NCBI GenBank assembly: GCA_019722365.1
Contig: JADFUC010002051.1
Span: 248,001-312,000, forward strand
Length of the DNA: 64,000 bases
Reading direction: 5' to 3'
Origin: Lithospermum erythrorhizon
Taxonomy: Eukaryota > Streptophyta > Magnoliopsida > Boraginales > Boraginaceae
Made by a program: the position numbers and the translations under genes. Below, in pieces: positions 45,476 through 58,800 of this stretch. Every line of letters begins with the position of its first letter. Positions within the stretch are counted from its first letter, which is position 1. The notes under the pieces were generated by a model. That model had not been told where the DNA came from. It was given only the letters and a program-made list of their open reading frames with translations, and ran no database searches.

Positions 45476-46809
45476 CTAGAGGATACTGGAAGTTTATTTA
45501 AGGATATTTGAAACCTTCGTTTGACTGCATGCATATCTCACCATTGCTCTCATAGTCTCTGTCGAACTCAAGTCTCAACTCCATCAACTCGCTTTCTGCG
45601 AAGACAGTGGTATTGTTGACTTTACGTAGCTTAGCATTAGCCTTCTCGAGGCGTGATATTCTGCCTGCAGTGTCCGCTTTCATGAACTTACTTCTAGATG
45701 GGCCGTCCCTCATGCCACTCAAGAACTCGGCCTAAAAAATACTACTTGGTTTTAGGTAGCATTCCACAAAGTTTTGTCTATAGACATGTTGCCAAATCTC
45801 AGCTCTTCTAGTGGAACATTCACATACGAGACTCTCAGGACTTCCGTGCCCGTGATATTGTGCATCTTGTCTCTTCGCCCTTCTTTACCGAAGTACGCTG
45901 GGAAGCGAGACATAAACTTTGCCTTCATTAGTCTCAAGGACGCAGTGGCCTTATTTGCTTACTGGGCTGTGAAGGCGAATTCCGTCCCAGAGGCCTCCCT
46001 CTGCTCCTCGATGTCTCAACCTCGTAGTGCTGTTGATCTTCATACCCGGCGCCCTACAGGCAACATCCGCCGTGGATGATTGTAGAGAACCTACCTCCCT
46101 CTAAGGAATACTTAATTTCAAGGTGGTCTTTGAATCTTCACGCACTACTTTTCCCTGCTTCGCCTTTCTTTTAATCGGGATATGCATGGAGTGGCCATGA
46201 ATCTTTCCTTTATTGCCTTCCCTGGGGATTTGGATTCATGCACCTCTTTGGCCAGCGTACCTTTGCCCAGCCAGGTCTTGCTCTCAATGTCAAATCCGAG
46301 GCAAGTTTTCTTCTGCCCTTCCGACGATTCTTTCATGGTCTCGGGTCGCCCTCCAAGTCATTAAAGACAGATTTTTCCGAGTTAGGTCGCTGCTCTTTAC
46401 ATTTGCCCCCAACATCGAAACACCGATTTTCTCTTTGCTTTTCATTTTGGTAGAAGTTGAGATTTCCAACCTCGGGAATACTATGGTTGCCCTCTGGCGT
46501 ATTTGTAGGCGCCTTTTCTCCAACCTCTACTACGTAGTGGTTTGTCACCCTTCGAATGTAACACGCAGCCGGGGTGGTTTTGATGATACCGTGATCGAAG
46601 TCTGAGCAGACCATCCTTTCTCGCCTCATCATGCTTTGGGTGTCATTCAACTCATGTATTTCGTTAGTGACCGTGGGTACTGGCCCCTATGGCTTTGTCC
46701 CACAGGATCATAATCCCCCACTTTGTGAGGAGGTCACAAGCTTTTGGACCCATAGTTCCATGCTCTATTTCGGGTCCTTCTTTAGGTGTCGCAAAACCTT
46801 TAAGAGGTG
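45476..46809 (-). pseudogene. Post-protease region of Gypsy B polyprotein, decayed
   Basis: Short minus-strand frames include NEIHELNDTQSMMRRE-like sequence (about 46600-46680), which resembles the KIHGLNKTQ segment found between protease and reverse transcriptase in plant Tat-type elements. Others are 46145-46336 (GQKKTCLGFDIESKTWLGKG) and 45752-45937 (RDKMHNITGTEVLRVS). They are separated by frameshifts. Confidence 0.45.
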
Positions 46810-47187
46810 TCACACCACCTTTTCCGGGTCGAGCGTAGGTAAGTCAAGCCTTTGAACGCTGAGCAGATCTTTCCTCCGCTTCATGTAGCCGCTGCATGCT
46901 CGAGACGTTGGGGGACATCCGGGGCACCTTTGGCCCTTGCTCCCGCACTGGATCACAGCCTTTATTCTGTAAATATTTGGTATAAGAAAAAGGAATTCTT
47001 CTATTGCAAACGGATTTTCATCATCTACCTTTGACCTGCTTTTCTCCATCCCATTTTTAGCGCATTTCAACACGGTAAGCAAGTCAACAGGGACAACATT
47101 GTCATGGATCCAAGGTCTTCCTATCAGATGCCAGATGACCTTGGCATTCTGCTTACACGGAACCAAGACGTGGGTTTCCACTCCCAT
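46810..47187 (-). pseudogene. Retropepsin C-terminal segment of Gypsy B
   Basis: A 125-residue open segment with LIGRPWIHDNVVPVDLLTVL starting near residue 21 (GRPWIH at 47104-47121), then KCAKNGMEKSRSKVDDENPF and AIEE. In plant Gypsy elements GRPWIH marks the C-terminal end of the aspartic protease that cuts the polyprotein, and the DENPF stretch follows it. The active-site aspartate would be upstream and is not visible, and gag is missing before it, so this is a fragment. The last third (CGSKGQRCPGCPPTSRACSG) looks frameshifted. Confidence 0.7.
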
Positions 47188-47725
47188 ATCACCAAGCGCA
47201 GAGATTTACTTTCCTCGAAGCCAAGCCACCCGCGCTCTCAAGCTAAAACCTCGAATTATAATGCGGGATCGGCAGTGAAGTCTTCTATGGCGATGCCTAG
47301 CATCTTAATGTCCTGAGCGGTAGGGATGTTTACAAATTTATCCCCCTACCTACTAACATTCCAGCCGATCCGACTTCGCTTAGGACATCCCACTCATAAA
47401 GCGGGTTTCACATGAGTACCACCTTCCTGGTGGAAGAATCTTCGGCTAACGAATGGTGAAAAATCTGTAGACTACTCAAAGTGGATGTCGCTAATTCCCT
47501 ACTAATTGCTAGGTTGAGTTGTCGTCAACTTCAAAGCATGGCATTCTTTTCAGAGTCTCATCGCCTGAAGTAGTCAACCCATGCTTCCTTAGAGATTTCA
47601 GCCGCTCTCCCAAAAGTCAACAGTACTTTCGACCCTCAACGTGGCCGGACGATAAATGGTTACGTGGTCAAGAGTACTTTGTCTTCTTCCAGTGGTTATT
47701 GCCCTTTCAAGTATCCATCACTCAC
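47188..47725 (-). other. Leader of Gypsy B; gag absent, no clear primer-binding site
   Basis: Only about 540 bases separate the protease segment from the 5' LTR. Immediately inside the LTR the minus strand reads GTGAGTGATGGATACTTG, which does not match a plant tRNA primer site that I know. A deletion has probably removed gag and may have removed the primer site. Confidence 0.5.
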
Positions 47726-49564
47726 TATACCCAAAGAATAATTTTTATTATTTATTCAAAGTTGGCACAATAAAAGTTTCTCCATCAGATGGGAAAATTC
47801 CTCATCAAGAGTTATGTTTAATATCAAATCATGACTTGACCGTCCAAACTATGAGTCCCTAAATATTTGATGACGATTTGTGAGATGTCTAGCTTGTTTG
47901 ACTTGACTTGGTCTGTGATAGGAGCCGGGTATGAGCCTGCCTTTGACTTGATCTTGATTTGAGTTTGAGCTGAAAGTAATGACTTCAGCTCGATTTGAGC
48001 TCGAAGCCGACTACTGGATTTGATTTGGCTAGGAGCTGCGGAGTCGGACTTGGATAGGAGCTTCATGAGCTGGATACGCGCCCTAGTCTTCGATGACTTG
48101 AGACTCGTCCTGACTTGGATATGGTCCCAGCTGTGGGCCTTTTATCAAATATTCTCGTGTTGGTTGTATGGTCTCGACTGGTATTGACTTGATCTCCGCC
48201 TATATTAGACTCACGGACTTACTAAAAGTGTCTTGGTTGACTTTTGTAGCTTAAGAGGCTACTTCTTAACTTAGTGGACTTGACTCGATAGAACTCCTAG
48301 TACGTGTCAGATGGATGATAGCAAAGAAGTTATTGAAGCAATGTGTGCTTCTTGCTTGTACTGCTCTAGTGCTTTGTTGTCAGAATACGTAGATGCTGGG
48401 ACTAGTGAGATTTTGCTCTTTACTTCAAGCTTATAGCTTGTACTACATCGCCTTAGCATTTTGTTGTTGTAGACTTAGTGAGATTTTTGCTCACTTGACT
48501 CGATTTAAGCCGCGGAAACACTATACGCTTACTTATACTACATCTACTTTCAAAGAAATTGGTTACCAGAAGGACACATTAATATGAAGCGTCGAGTATC
48601 CCAACCTTTGTCGATGACACCGATCACTGCATGCGGGCCTTAGCAACAGCATTTTGTCCTGACTCACCATGTGACTGAATATTCAAGTGTATTTCCTATA
48701 TCTAGAACTTGATGAATCAAACCCGGTAATTATCGTGCTGCTCACGCAAAGCATTTACGAATAATTGTTGCTTATAACTTATTCCTCAATTATTCAGCCG
48801 CTGGCAGATCTCGTGCTACGATTTCACCGTATTTTGCTTCTAACTTCAAAGAATTATTACGCTTTGTGCAATAATTTATACCTCGGGAGGCCTATTTAGC
48901 GCCTCCGAGGTGTTTCCAACACTGTGGTGTTTATCCCGTGATTTAAAAGATTTAACTTAGAAAAATTTCGGAGGTGTCCTATTTATTTTCTTAGATTTTA
49001 TGTATTTTCCTCGAACGAATCGATGGAACTTTCAAAAATAAAAAAAGCGGAGGTATTTATAGGCTTCCTCGGCCAATACTTGCTTCGACGGCTTGGCTGA
49101 TTGCTTTTTATCACGATCTTAACTGCTGACGTGGCCGAGCATTTAAAGCAATTTTCTTTCCAAGAAATCAAAAGTGGACGCCTTTTATACGGTAGTGCCA
49201 TGCCTGTGATCTTTTTCTGCGCCAAATATATTTTCATATCACCCCATCTTTGGAGCCTCGATTTTGAACCACATAACTTCTGTATTTCTTTACTTTCAAC
49301 CTTTAAAACTTTTGAAGCTTCAATTTTAGGCCCTAGGGCCAATTTTATCCCAATAAAATTTTGGTAGTTGCCTCGAACCCTAAATTTAATGAACATTTAA
49401 TTCGAGGCTATTTTCCCAAGAAACCTTTGTTGTACGAGGGTTTCATTAAATTTGGGCCTGACGAGAACCCTACCACGGTAACTTTAGTGGCCTCGATTAA
49501 TTTATTTGTTTAAGTCATCTTAATTATTTTTAATTTAAAATTTAATAAATTTTCACTGCCTACA
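47726..49564 (-). mobile_element. 5' LTR of Gypsy B
   Basis: It starts TATACCCAAAGAATAATT (TG mutated) and ends TTTCACTGCCTACA. It aligns along its length with the 3' LTR and with LTR B1. Its right-hand ~65 bases together with about 70 bases of flank are duplicated in tandem (see 49497-49768). Confidence 0.8.
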
Positions 49565-49768
49565 ACGACTTATGATTTTTCCACATAAATATTATTATTA
49601 TATATGCATGATACATAATATTGTAGTATATTTTAATTTGTTTGTTTAAGTCATCTTAATTATTTTTAATTAAAATTTAATAAATTTTCACCGTCTTCAA
49701 ATCTACTTCTCGATTTTTCCACATAAATATTATATATGCATGATACATAATATTGTAGTATATATAAT
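49497..49768 (+). repeat. 136-base tandem duplication across the LTR B/genome junction
   Basis: Two copies (about 49497-49632 and 49633-49768) both run from TTTGTTTAAGTCATCTTAAT through the LTR end TAATAAATTTTCACYG and on into flanking sequence (TTTTTCCACATAAATATTAT, GCATGATACATAATATTGTA). The unit therefore contains LTR and host DNA. Confidence 0.85.
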
Positions 49769-51982
49769 TTTCTTCCTCCCTCTTTATTCAAACTAGTAAA
49801 ATATATATGCACGAATATTTATGTTTCAAATATTTAAATCGAGATAATAATAATAAAAGTAAAATGATAAATTATACTTTGATTTATATTAGATCTTGCT
49901 CATAGTTATATGATTCCTTTATAATTTTAATAATAGATTTAAAAGTTTTGTTATCATACCACTTTCATTTTCTGCCACTCATGAATGCACATTTATATAA
50001 TTTTATTTATTGTTATAAAATATCACTTTTCCTTTTAATAAAAAAATATACCTTATATTATTTCATTTATTGTTAGAAATATCACTTTATCAATTAATTA
50101 TTAGTATAAATTATTCATAATTTCACTATTTAATTATATTTTACGTATTTATTTTAACATATTTTCATTGATGATTGTCTCAATAGTATTTGCATAAAAC
50201 TGAATAATATCAAGGTTTTTTTTTATGAAATTCTCTCAATTATTTTAGCCACACAAATAATCAAAGAGGTCATACATTAGACGTCGTTATTCAAATGTGA
50301 AAATACTCCAAATGAATTATACCGAAAAATCAATGAAATAAAGATAAATATTCTTTTAAAAAATTATATCTTAACATACCTCTTTTTTAAAATTATATCT
50401 TTGTGCAATAATTTTTTTAATAAAAAAAATTAAACCTCAATAATAGTATATATGTGATCAATACTTAAAATAAAAACTTTAAAATTTTTACATAAATAAC
50501 AATTTTAATATAAAATTTCACAATAAGTCATTCAAATAGAATCTCAGCAGATCGATTTATACATCGAATGTTCATCAATAAAAAGTCGTGGGATTATATT
50601 ACATAATATACATATTCACGCATTTATTTTTTAGACCACAATATCGATCAATTATATTTCATAATGGAGTGAAAACGAATATAAGTGTTATTATGACATA
50701 ATCTTATTTAGTTTACTACTCATTAATGATTATTAAATAGTAAAGATTAATTTTTTAACTCCCTTCATATATTGCATTCAATCCCCACCAATTATTGCCT
50801 TTATAATTTATAGATAAATATATTTTTATTTAAGCAAAGTCTCAATAATGTATATATATTAGAATAAAAACAAATTTCTAATATAAATATCCAAATCTAT
50901 TACTCCATCCATACTAAACGACGTATTACGCTGACAGGTTGGCCAAAAATAAAATAAAAAAATATCAACGATGATTCGAGTAAAATTTAATGTCAATATT
51001 AAAGTAATTGACAATATTATTATTTGATAATTTTCACCAACATATACAACAAAATAAAGATTGAATTTAATATTAATCAAGGGAAAATTCAAATTTAAAC
51101 CTCGATAATCTATCGAATCTAAGTGAGTATTAGATATGTATTCGACACCTTTTTATTTTCAATTGTCAAACGTAATACAAAATATCACATAATTTATATA
51201 AATTCTTTAATAATAATTTTGGATTAGAAATATTATTTGTAAATTTATAATTGAATAAGATTATACAATAAAATTTAGTCTCGAGCAGCATTAATTCATT
51301 GCATTAAAATGAAATTTAGTTATTGCTGGTGATAAAATTAAAAATCTAAGTAATATTATATCAAATATTTTTATCTATCGTACAAGATGTCAATATTTTT
51401 ATATAATCGATTTAACATATTGATAATGAACATATTGTAATTAACATGCAAATAAAAATGGTAAAACTATTTTGCACGCATTATAAAGAGTTAGATAATT
51501 TCAATTACGTTTGAATTGCTATGTAATTCTCGAAGAAAAATGGTACTTCTTAATTATTAAATCATATAGATATTTCTTTTAAAATTTTATTGTAAAACAT
51601 AATGTTTCAAACTCCATAAAACATATTATAATGCTTTTAATATAAGAATTAATATCAGAAAAGCGTAATAAAACACAACTCACACTTCTATTAGGCGATT
51701 AATCAAAACAAAATAAAGCAAAAAGGTAAAGCGGCTGACCAGACGCAAAACAAGAATTCTAAACAAAAATGGATACCACTTCGATCTATATATGTAGCCG
51801 AAGCATGCCACATGAAATATCATTGTCACGACGATTTTTTGTAAACACGCGTACAGATATGCATATGGCATGGATGGGAAGTGTATCTATATTTGATACG
51901 GATTAAATTCTTTTGGTTATTATGACGGTCAAGTCGTAATTATTGATTTGATCATGAATAGCGGGATCAAATTACATATTAT
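49769..51982. other. AT-rich intergenic DNA, no gene seen
   Basis: Very AT-rich with many short A/T runs. Small frames on the minus strand (50859-51092, 51680-51871) have no family features. I see no transposon ends that pair up. Confidence 0.6.
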
Positions 51983-52146
51983 TGCAGATTAATTCTCGTT
52001 AATATTTTAATTCAAGATAATTGTTTAGGATATGAATTATAATTCGATTTATGTATCGTTAGACCTAAACTAGAGTATACTCCAAGATATCTTACTGTGA
52101 CATAAATTCTAATACTTTGGACCTGACCTCAACCATTATTCTAATA
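51983..52146 (-). mobile_element. 3' LTR of the TRIM-like element
   Basis: It shares AAGATAATTGYTTRGGATAT, GAATTAYAAT, CTAAACTAGAGTA and ACTCCAAGATATCT with 63434-63600. It begins TGCAGATTAATT. Confidence 0.75.
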
Positions 52147-52158
52147 CCCTCCCTCAAA
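52147..52158 (-). other. Polypurine tract of the TRIM-like element
   Basis: TTTGAGGGAGGG on the minus strand, directly before the 3' LTR, is where second-strand synthesis would start. Confidence 0.65.
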
Positions 52159-52903
52159 TTTTTGTAATTTATTAATTTCTAGCTTCCAACAATACTAATA
52201 ATAAAAATCATCAATCTAAATACTTAATTCTGGGCAAGTAGAACGCTTAAAAACCAAATCATCAACTAAAGAACGAATCGAATACCAAAACATTACGCAT
52301 AATATTTCACCGGAAAGAAACTAATACCGCCGTGAATTCTATTCTTTCTAACTGCTGATTTTTAAAACACAAAGGAACGCCTTTTTTTCGAACGCTGGCC
52401 GATGAAACACAGCGAACGCTTCTTTCTATCTTTCAACCCTTCAAAATTCAATCAAACAAGGAATGCTTTTTTTTTTCGGACCTCGTAAAAAATAGTATCA
52501 CTTAGTCATTATTTTCGAACCCAACCTTTATCCTACCATGAAAAATAAACAGTAAACTAGACTGCTAGTACAGTAATTAAATATCAGTTTGTTGACCACA
52601 ATAAATGAAATCAAACATGGAATTTCATTATGAATTCACACTCCAGAGAACAAGAACCTCCAATAACATTGCCCAGGAAGCCATATGCAACACAGAAAAA
52701 AATATCATACGTAGAAAAGGTCACTTTTTTTTTCGGCTCTCTCTCAACTAAAATAATACTCCGTATAAAAATTGTAGAAGAAACAAACATATTACTAGAC
52801 AAATTTGGGAAAAAAATATTATATCAATGTCCGAAATATTAACTAGGAGGACGAAAAATAATTATGAATGTCCTATTTTGGGTGACTTTTTAACGGTGAT
52901 CAA
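52159..52903 (-). other. Internal region of the TRIM-like element, left part
   Basis: About 745 bases with no recognisable gag or pol. The small frames 52611-52802 (minus) and 52630-52842 (plus) overlap in antisense and look like chance. Confidence 0.5.
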
Positions 52904-53049
52904 CCACCTCTACTGGAAAAATCAGGGTGCTGTTAGGGACAAATTGTTGTCGATAGTTACTAAACGGCCTTTTGGTGCAATTTATTTAGCAACAAAATTA
53001 TCTCTTTAAGGGCCACCGGTCAAGAAAGAAGAGGAACAACAACGGACAG

Positions 53050-53560
53050 TCAATTTGCAACGCGTTTGCAACCTCAATTCCTTAGACAACGAAAAAGTTT
53101 TGACCCGACTAGGATGGGTCAAGCCGTCGTTAACTCTTTGCAATGTGTATGTTGCAATACAATTCAAGGTTGTATGTACTTTGTTGTCAACTCGCCTATG
53201 ACAATAAAGAACCCGCTATTTCATATTTAACCGGTTGTGTCTTATTTTACAACCTTTGCTAAATCGTTGTTATTTTATGGCCATTTTCAAACATTTGTTG
53301 TTATCAACACGTTGCTAAGTTGTTGCAAACAAATTTCCAAAACTAATTGAAGTTCGTTGCAAAAACTTTAATGCCTTTGCTAAATCGTTGTTATTTTATG
53401 GCCATTTTCAACCATTTGTTGTTATCAACACGCATTAAAGTTAGCAAAACAAATTTCCAAAACTAATTGAAGCTCGTTGCAAAAACTTTAAGGTCGTCGC
53501 AATACTCATTCTCATCAAGTGCCGTTGCAATACTCGCCATGTCGCCGTACTAGTTGAAAC
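53050..53560 (+). repeat. Left subterminal repeats of CACTA-3, with a 121-base tandem duplication
   Basis: GTTGCAA and its variants recur every 20-50 bases. Within this, 53254-53374 and 53375-53494 are near-identical copies, both starting CTTTGCTAAATCGTTGTTAT and containing ATTTCCAAAACTAATTGAAG. Confidence 0.85.
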
Positions 53561-55850
53561 TCTTGTAAACCCGTTATTAATATATTAATTTGTGAAAAAA
53601 AATGTAGCAGATTTTTTTACCAATGCTATCAATCATATAACCAAAATGGTAATCAAACTAGTACACAAGGCTAGATCTAACAATGAGAATCCAAAAGCAT
53701 GAATTAGTACTTGTGTGTACAAAATCAAATAGCAACTTGCAAATTACTATTCATTTTTTATAGTTTCTCAAAATCAATAAGTGGCCAAGATCAAAGAAGC
53801 CACCTTTATTGAACCCACGAAGTTCATCAAGCAATGATCTTGTCTCCAAATTATTACCATTTTTATAGTTTCCTCAAAAACAAAGAAAATGAAACTTCAA
53901 TAAAAATTTGAACACCGCTTACTACAAGTTCCAATGAAGCCGTATTTGTCGATCCAAAGAACTTATGCTTCTCTTTCTCATCAAATTTATCCTTCAATTT
54001 TTTGACTCTAATGTCAATAATGAAACGGCCACATTCCTGCCAAAAACAAAAACAAAATACAAAACACTTCACATTAAGAAAATTGCATAAAAATAACAAC
54101 ATTGAGTGTAATTAAAAACTTCAATAAACATATTATTAACATTATATTTAGAAGCAAAAAGTAACATAAATAAATAGAAACATATAATTAACAACAAGAG
54201 GAAAGGCAAGTTTCTTATCATACCTTCAAAGTCGACAATCTTTTTGGGACAATCTTTTTGGTACAAAATCAAGTATTGAGTTGAGTATTACATATATACT
54301 AATCTTGGCAAACAACAAACTGCAACACTTGAAACCTTTCAGAGGCCATATGAAAATAAAATTGTTCATTCCTTCAAAAAGATAAGATGTTAGAATTGGT
54401 CTTAAACCAGCAAATATGACATCAACAATTACATAATAATTTATCCAAGGCAATTTAAAAGCTCAATGAAATTCTTTTCTATCTACTACAGAGTAATTTT
54501 CATTAATTAATAATCCAACCTTTCACACTACTTGCAAAGCTCGCAAGAACAAACAAATTCAAGTGAAGCATTTTAGACTAAACCATGCAGGAAAATTATA
54601 TATGTATGTAATAAGAAAACTACGAAGTTATATTTCGAAGAGGCATTTGGCCCTTATATCTTTGGCCATATGAGAATTTGGGGGATATTTAATTTTTTGG
54701 GTGAAAATTTTGGAGGGGAACTGAATTTGCACCTCACATTTAAAGCTTGTTGTCAACCATAAAAATCTTTTATGAATTTTTTACTGATACTATAAACTAT
54801 AATATTATTTAATTCTCATCATTGGGTTAAATTAAAAGAACCATTGAAATCACCTATTGCACTTGTAAAATAGATGATTGATTATAACATGAAAATAAGA
54901 GCCTAAGTTAATTATTAATGTGTTGAGACATTCTCAAAATATTGAAGGAATAGCAAATGATTCATTTTAAACAAGTGTCTCTCATTCATGTTAATTAGTA
55001 AAATGTTTATATTGTCCAATAGTATTGTTATAAAGTTGTCAATGTTAAATTTGAAAGAAGAAATCAACGATTGCCACGACATTGCAACAATCTTCCAACG
55101 ATAGTGATGATACATGTTGCTAACCCATTGAAAAACCTCTGGCCGGTCAGTGCTCATTGCTCACAACCCTTTGTGATTCTCGAACTTTGATATTACAAAT
55201 TCAAATGTTATGTCCTATTAACATTGTATTGTTATGCAATGAACTATCTAAAAACACTTTGCACTTCTGTAATGTAACATAGATTGACCATAATGTGAGG
55301 ATTATTTCCCGAGTTAATTACTAACGCTTTGTGACAACTGCATTCAATGAACGAAGAACTCCAAATTAAATTTACATGTACTTACGATTCATTTTCTAAA
55401 TAAAATATGCATATTGTCTAATAGTATTGTTATAAAAACTTGAAATTATTAAATTTGAAGAAATCAACAATTACCACGAGATTGCAACAACCTTGCAAGG
55501 AATGTGATCAAGTCAGTTGCCAATGACATTGCAATGTCGTTGTTGACGAGGGTTTCGGCGTTATTTTTATTGCAAATCTATTTCGATTGAGGGTTTCGAT
55601 TCCATTTTATTTGTGTTTGTTGCAACGATAGTGCAACAATCTCTAATGTCCGTGGTAAAGTCATAGCAAAATCGTTATATATAAGGAATATGCCAACTTA
55701 CAATAACTTCAAGACACTGCTCAGCCTATGGTTTATAACATAGAAAATATAGCTCAACACACTAATGAAAATAAGAAAAAATATCAAAGTTGAAAATATT
55801 CATCATAGTAGCTCAAACAAACATATAACAATAACAAACACGAATTCATC
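53561..55850. other. CACTA-3 interior beyond the transposase, no gene seen
   Basis: About 2.3 kb with short frames only. A direct repeat at about 55003-55092 and 55400-55493 shares CAATAGTATTGTTATAAA and GAAATCAACRATTRCCACGA. GTTGCAAC-type words continue to about 55680, so this may be an extended subterminal zone. Confidence 0.5.
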
Positions 55851-55854
55851 TGAG

Positions 55855-58800
55855 TTAAGTACAAATCATATATAATATTCCTTTGTCGCCATCAAACTCA
55901 TCATTCTCATCTTCGGCAGTGAAATGGATCTGCACTTCATATTCCTCGTCTTCATCGTTAATGAAATCATCTCCATTCATAATACCTTCTTCTACTAACT
56001 CGGTCCTTTGAACAATATCAAAATTCTCAATATCAACAAGATGAATGGGGTCATTTAGATTATTATTTAGTTGTAATAGTATCGTCAGGGTATTTCTCTC
56101 TTCTCGTAGAACATACCTCAATCATCTCGAAGTGGTGCTATGCCGGTAGGCACAATATGTGTCATGTCTATTCGATTTCTAGCCCGTGTTTTGCATAAAA
56201 CTTGCCATTGCTTATGACGGAAAATTGTTGATACATATTCCAAGTAATATACATGTTTCGAGCTTCATGGCCAATATAAATGAATCATCCTTTGACATCC
56301 GCCTTTTGGCCGAGGATTTCTATCAAACCATTGGTGTGGGGTGAACCTCGTATATTTTTCTCATCATTAGCTTAACCAACTACATTTGAAAAACAATGCA
56401 TTCCATTATACCCGGATATGACAACTCCCAAATTTCACTTATTTCTCCATAGTAGTCCAGATGAACATCATCGTCATAATACGGCCCCCTAACTACGACA
56501 TTAATTATTGGGCTTGTTTGTTCGACGCCTTTGTTGGTTGCGTCGAACGGAAGCCGTTGGTGTAATAACCCATGTATTGTCGAATTTGACAATAAGGGCC
56601 CTTGGATAAAGTGATAATACGACGGTCAACTGTAGCAATATTCATAGAAACCTGAATAAACAATAATAAATAAGAATTTGTTAATCATCATGTTGAAAAA
56701 TAATGATAACATTGTACATTTGTATCGCCCATGTTCGAAGAAGTTGATTTTTATCATGTCAATCAACTCGAAACAGCCTTCGCTTTTATTAAGTTAAGAT
56801 TTAGTCAATTATAATAAATTACTATAAATTATGTGACTAACTTTGAAATGTCAAGTGAATATATGCATGCTCAAGTTAAGCACTAGAGCCTGAGTTTCTA
56901 GCAAGAACAAGAAGATTAGGAGCTCCTTTAAGAACATAATGCTTCCCAAAGAACTTATGCTCATGTAGCTAAAGTTCAATAAAATAGATATCATTCATGG
57001 AAACGCCTAACAAGAAAAAAACAAACACAGCTGACTAACATGTAGATCAGAACCATGTAGGAAATTGTTCTCTTTCAGATTCACAAGAAGATCCTCTACT
57101 AGTGGAGCGCGATTCAAACATAAAAAACTCAAGTATTGAACATCCCCGCAAATAAAAAATTATTAAATCTATTAATATTGCAGACATGGTCGAATTCCAA
57201 TATATTAAATTAAGATGACGAAGAATACTAACTCTAGGCGAGTTTACTTCAGCGTATTTTTCTTCTTTTCAAAGCATATAAATGCTGATGTTGTATTAAT
57301 ATCTCCGCATGAAATATAAATTCCTAATGCATCTAGTCTATCTACCAGATGTTTCGAAAATGGACGTTTATCATCAATCGGCAGCCTTCCCCACCATCAT
57401 CGTTCCTCGGTGGTTGACGATGATTAGTTTGCACATTTTCTTCAAAATACATAGCACAAAACGATGATACCTCTCTCAGAATATATGCTTCAGTTATAGA
57501 TCCTTCTACATGTGCCTTTTGTCTGACCATTTGTTTCAGTTTTCCAAGATACCTAATAGTCAATAACTTTGATTAGTTTCACATGTTATATATAATGAGT
57601 CTGAATTAGAAGACTTACGATTCAAATGGATACATCCAACGATATTGACAAGGTCCACCGTTAATAGCCTCGTAAGGCAAATGAATAGGAAGATGTTCCA
57701 TTACATCAAAGAAAGCGGGTGGAAATATCTTCTCCAACTTACATAATATTTGTGGTATATTCAAATCCAACACATGTAAGTGATCCACACGAAGGGTGGA
57801 TGAACACATATCTCGAAAAAAATGACAAAGGTCAACCACTGCCTCCCATATTGCATCGGGTAACAAGTGGCGGAAAGCAACAGGGAGTAATTTCTCCATA
57901 AGCACATGACAATCATGACTTTTCAAACTCAGAAACTTCAATCCAGCCATGAAATATTGTTTCGCATACTTATCGTGAAGCTTTAAATGTTCAAGCCACT
58001 TCGCTAACTCGCTCGTTTGATCTTTTGCTAAGTACATATTTAGCTTTTGGTTTGATTTTGAACAATCTTGCATCATCTAATAGATGTAGTTCATTTCTAC
58101 AACAAATAGTTTTCAAGTCTTCCCTAGCCTTAGCATTGTCCTTAGTCTTTGATTTAACATCCATAACTGTGAACAACAAGTTCTCGAGAAAGTTCTTCTC
58201 AACATGCATCAAGTCTAGATTGTGCCTGATCAAATTGTGCTTCCAATAAGGCAACTCCCAAAATATGCTTTTTTTTGTCCAATTATGTTCAATACCATAG
58301 TCGTTGGACTTAACAGTACGATATGATAAGCCAAATGACTTCATTGGACATGCACGACGGATAGAATGTAGCAACTCTTTCCCAAGAATCTCAATTTAAC
58401 AATACCGCCTAATCACAACTTTCCTTCGAAGACTATTCTCCGACTTCTTCCGATCCGGATGGTTCCTAGGTAGGAACTTTCGATGACAATCAAACCAACT
58501 TACCTTCCTACCTTTAGGAAGGTAGTGTGAATCCGTCTCCTCCATACAATACGGGCATGCCAATTTGCCATGTGTGCTCCATCCTGACAGCATCCCATAA
58601 GCAGGAAAATCACTTATTGTCCACATAAGTGTCACTCGCATAGTAAAATTCTCTTTTCGTGCAGCATCATAAGTCACAATTCCATCATTCCATAAAAGAG
58701 TAAGCTCATCTATCAAAGGACGCAAAAACACATCAAGGTCTCTTCCAGGACTCTTAGGCCCCGGTACAATTAGTGACAGAAAGATGTACGGATCCTTCAT

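Larger units (their letters stand above)
38705..49564 (-). mobile_element. Ty3/Gypsy retrotransposon B (Tat/Ogre-like), gag deleted
   Basis: This minus-strand element has its 3' LTR at 38705-40588 and its 5' LTR at 47726-49564, about 1.85 kb each. The protease end (LIGRPWIHDN) lies only about 600 bases inside the 5' LTR, which leaves no room for gag; Gypsy A has about 2.1 kb there. Downstream come a post-protease linker, a tandem array at 45.47-45.27 kb, about 3.5 kb without recognisable motifs, and repeat-rich DNA before the 3' LTR. The sequence is related to Gypsy A both in the protease area and at the LTR start. The flanking pentamers (ATGCA left, ACGAC right) do not match. Confidence 0.75.

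Noticed and set aside
53011..53030. Alternative left end for CACTA-3 at 53014 (CACCGGTCAAGAAAGAAG)
   Set aside because: It resembles the right terminal repeat too, but its flanking triplet GGC does not match CAA on the right, whereas 52904 does.
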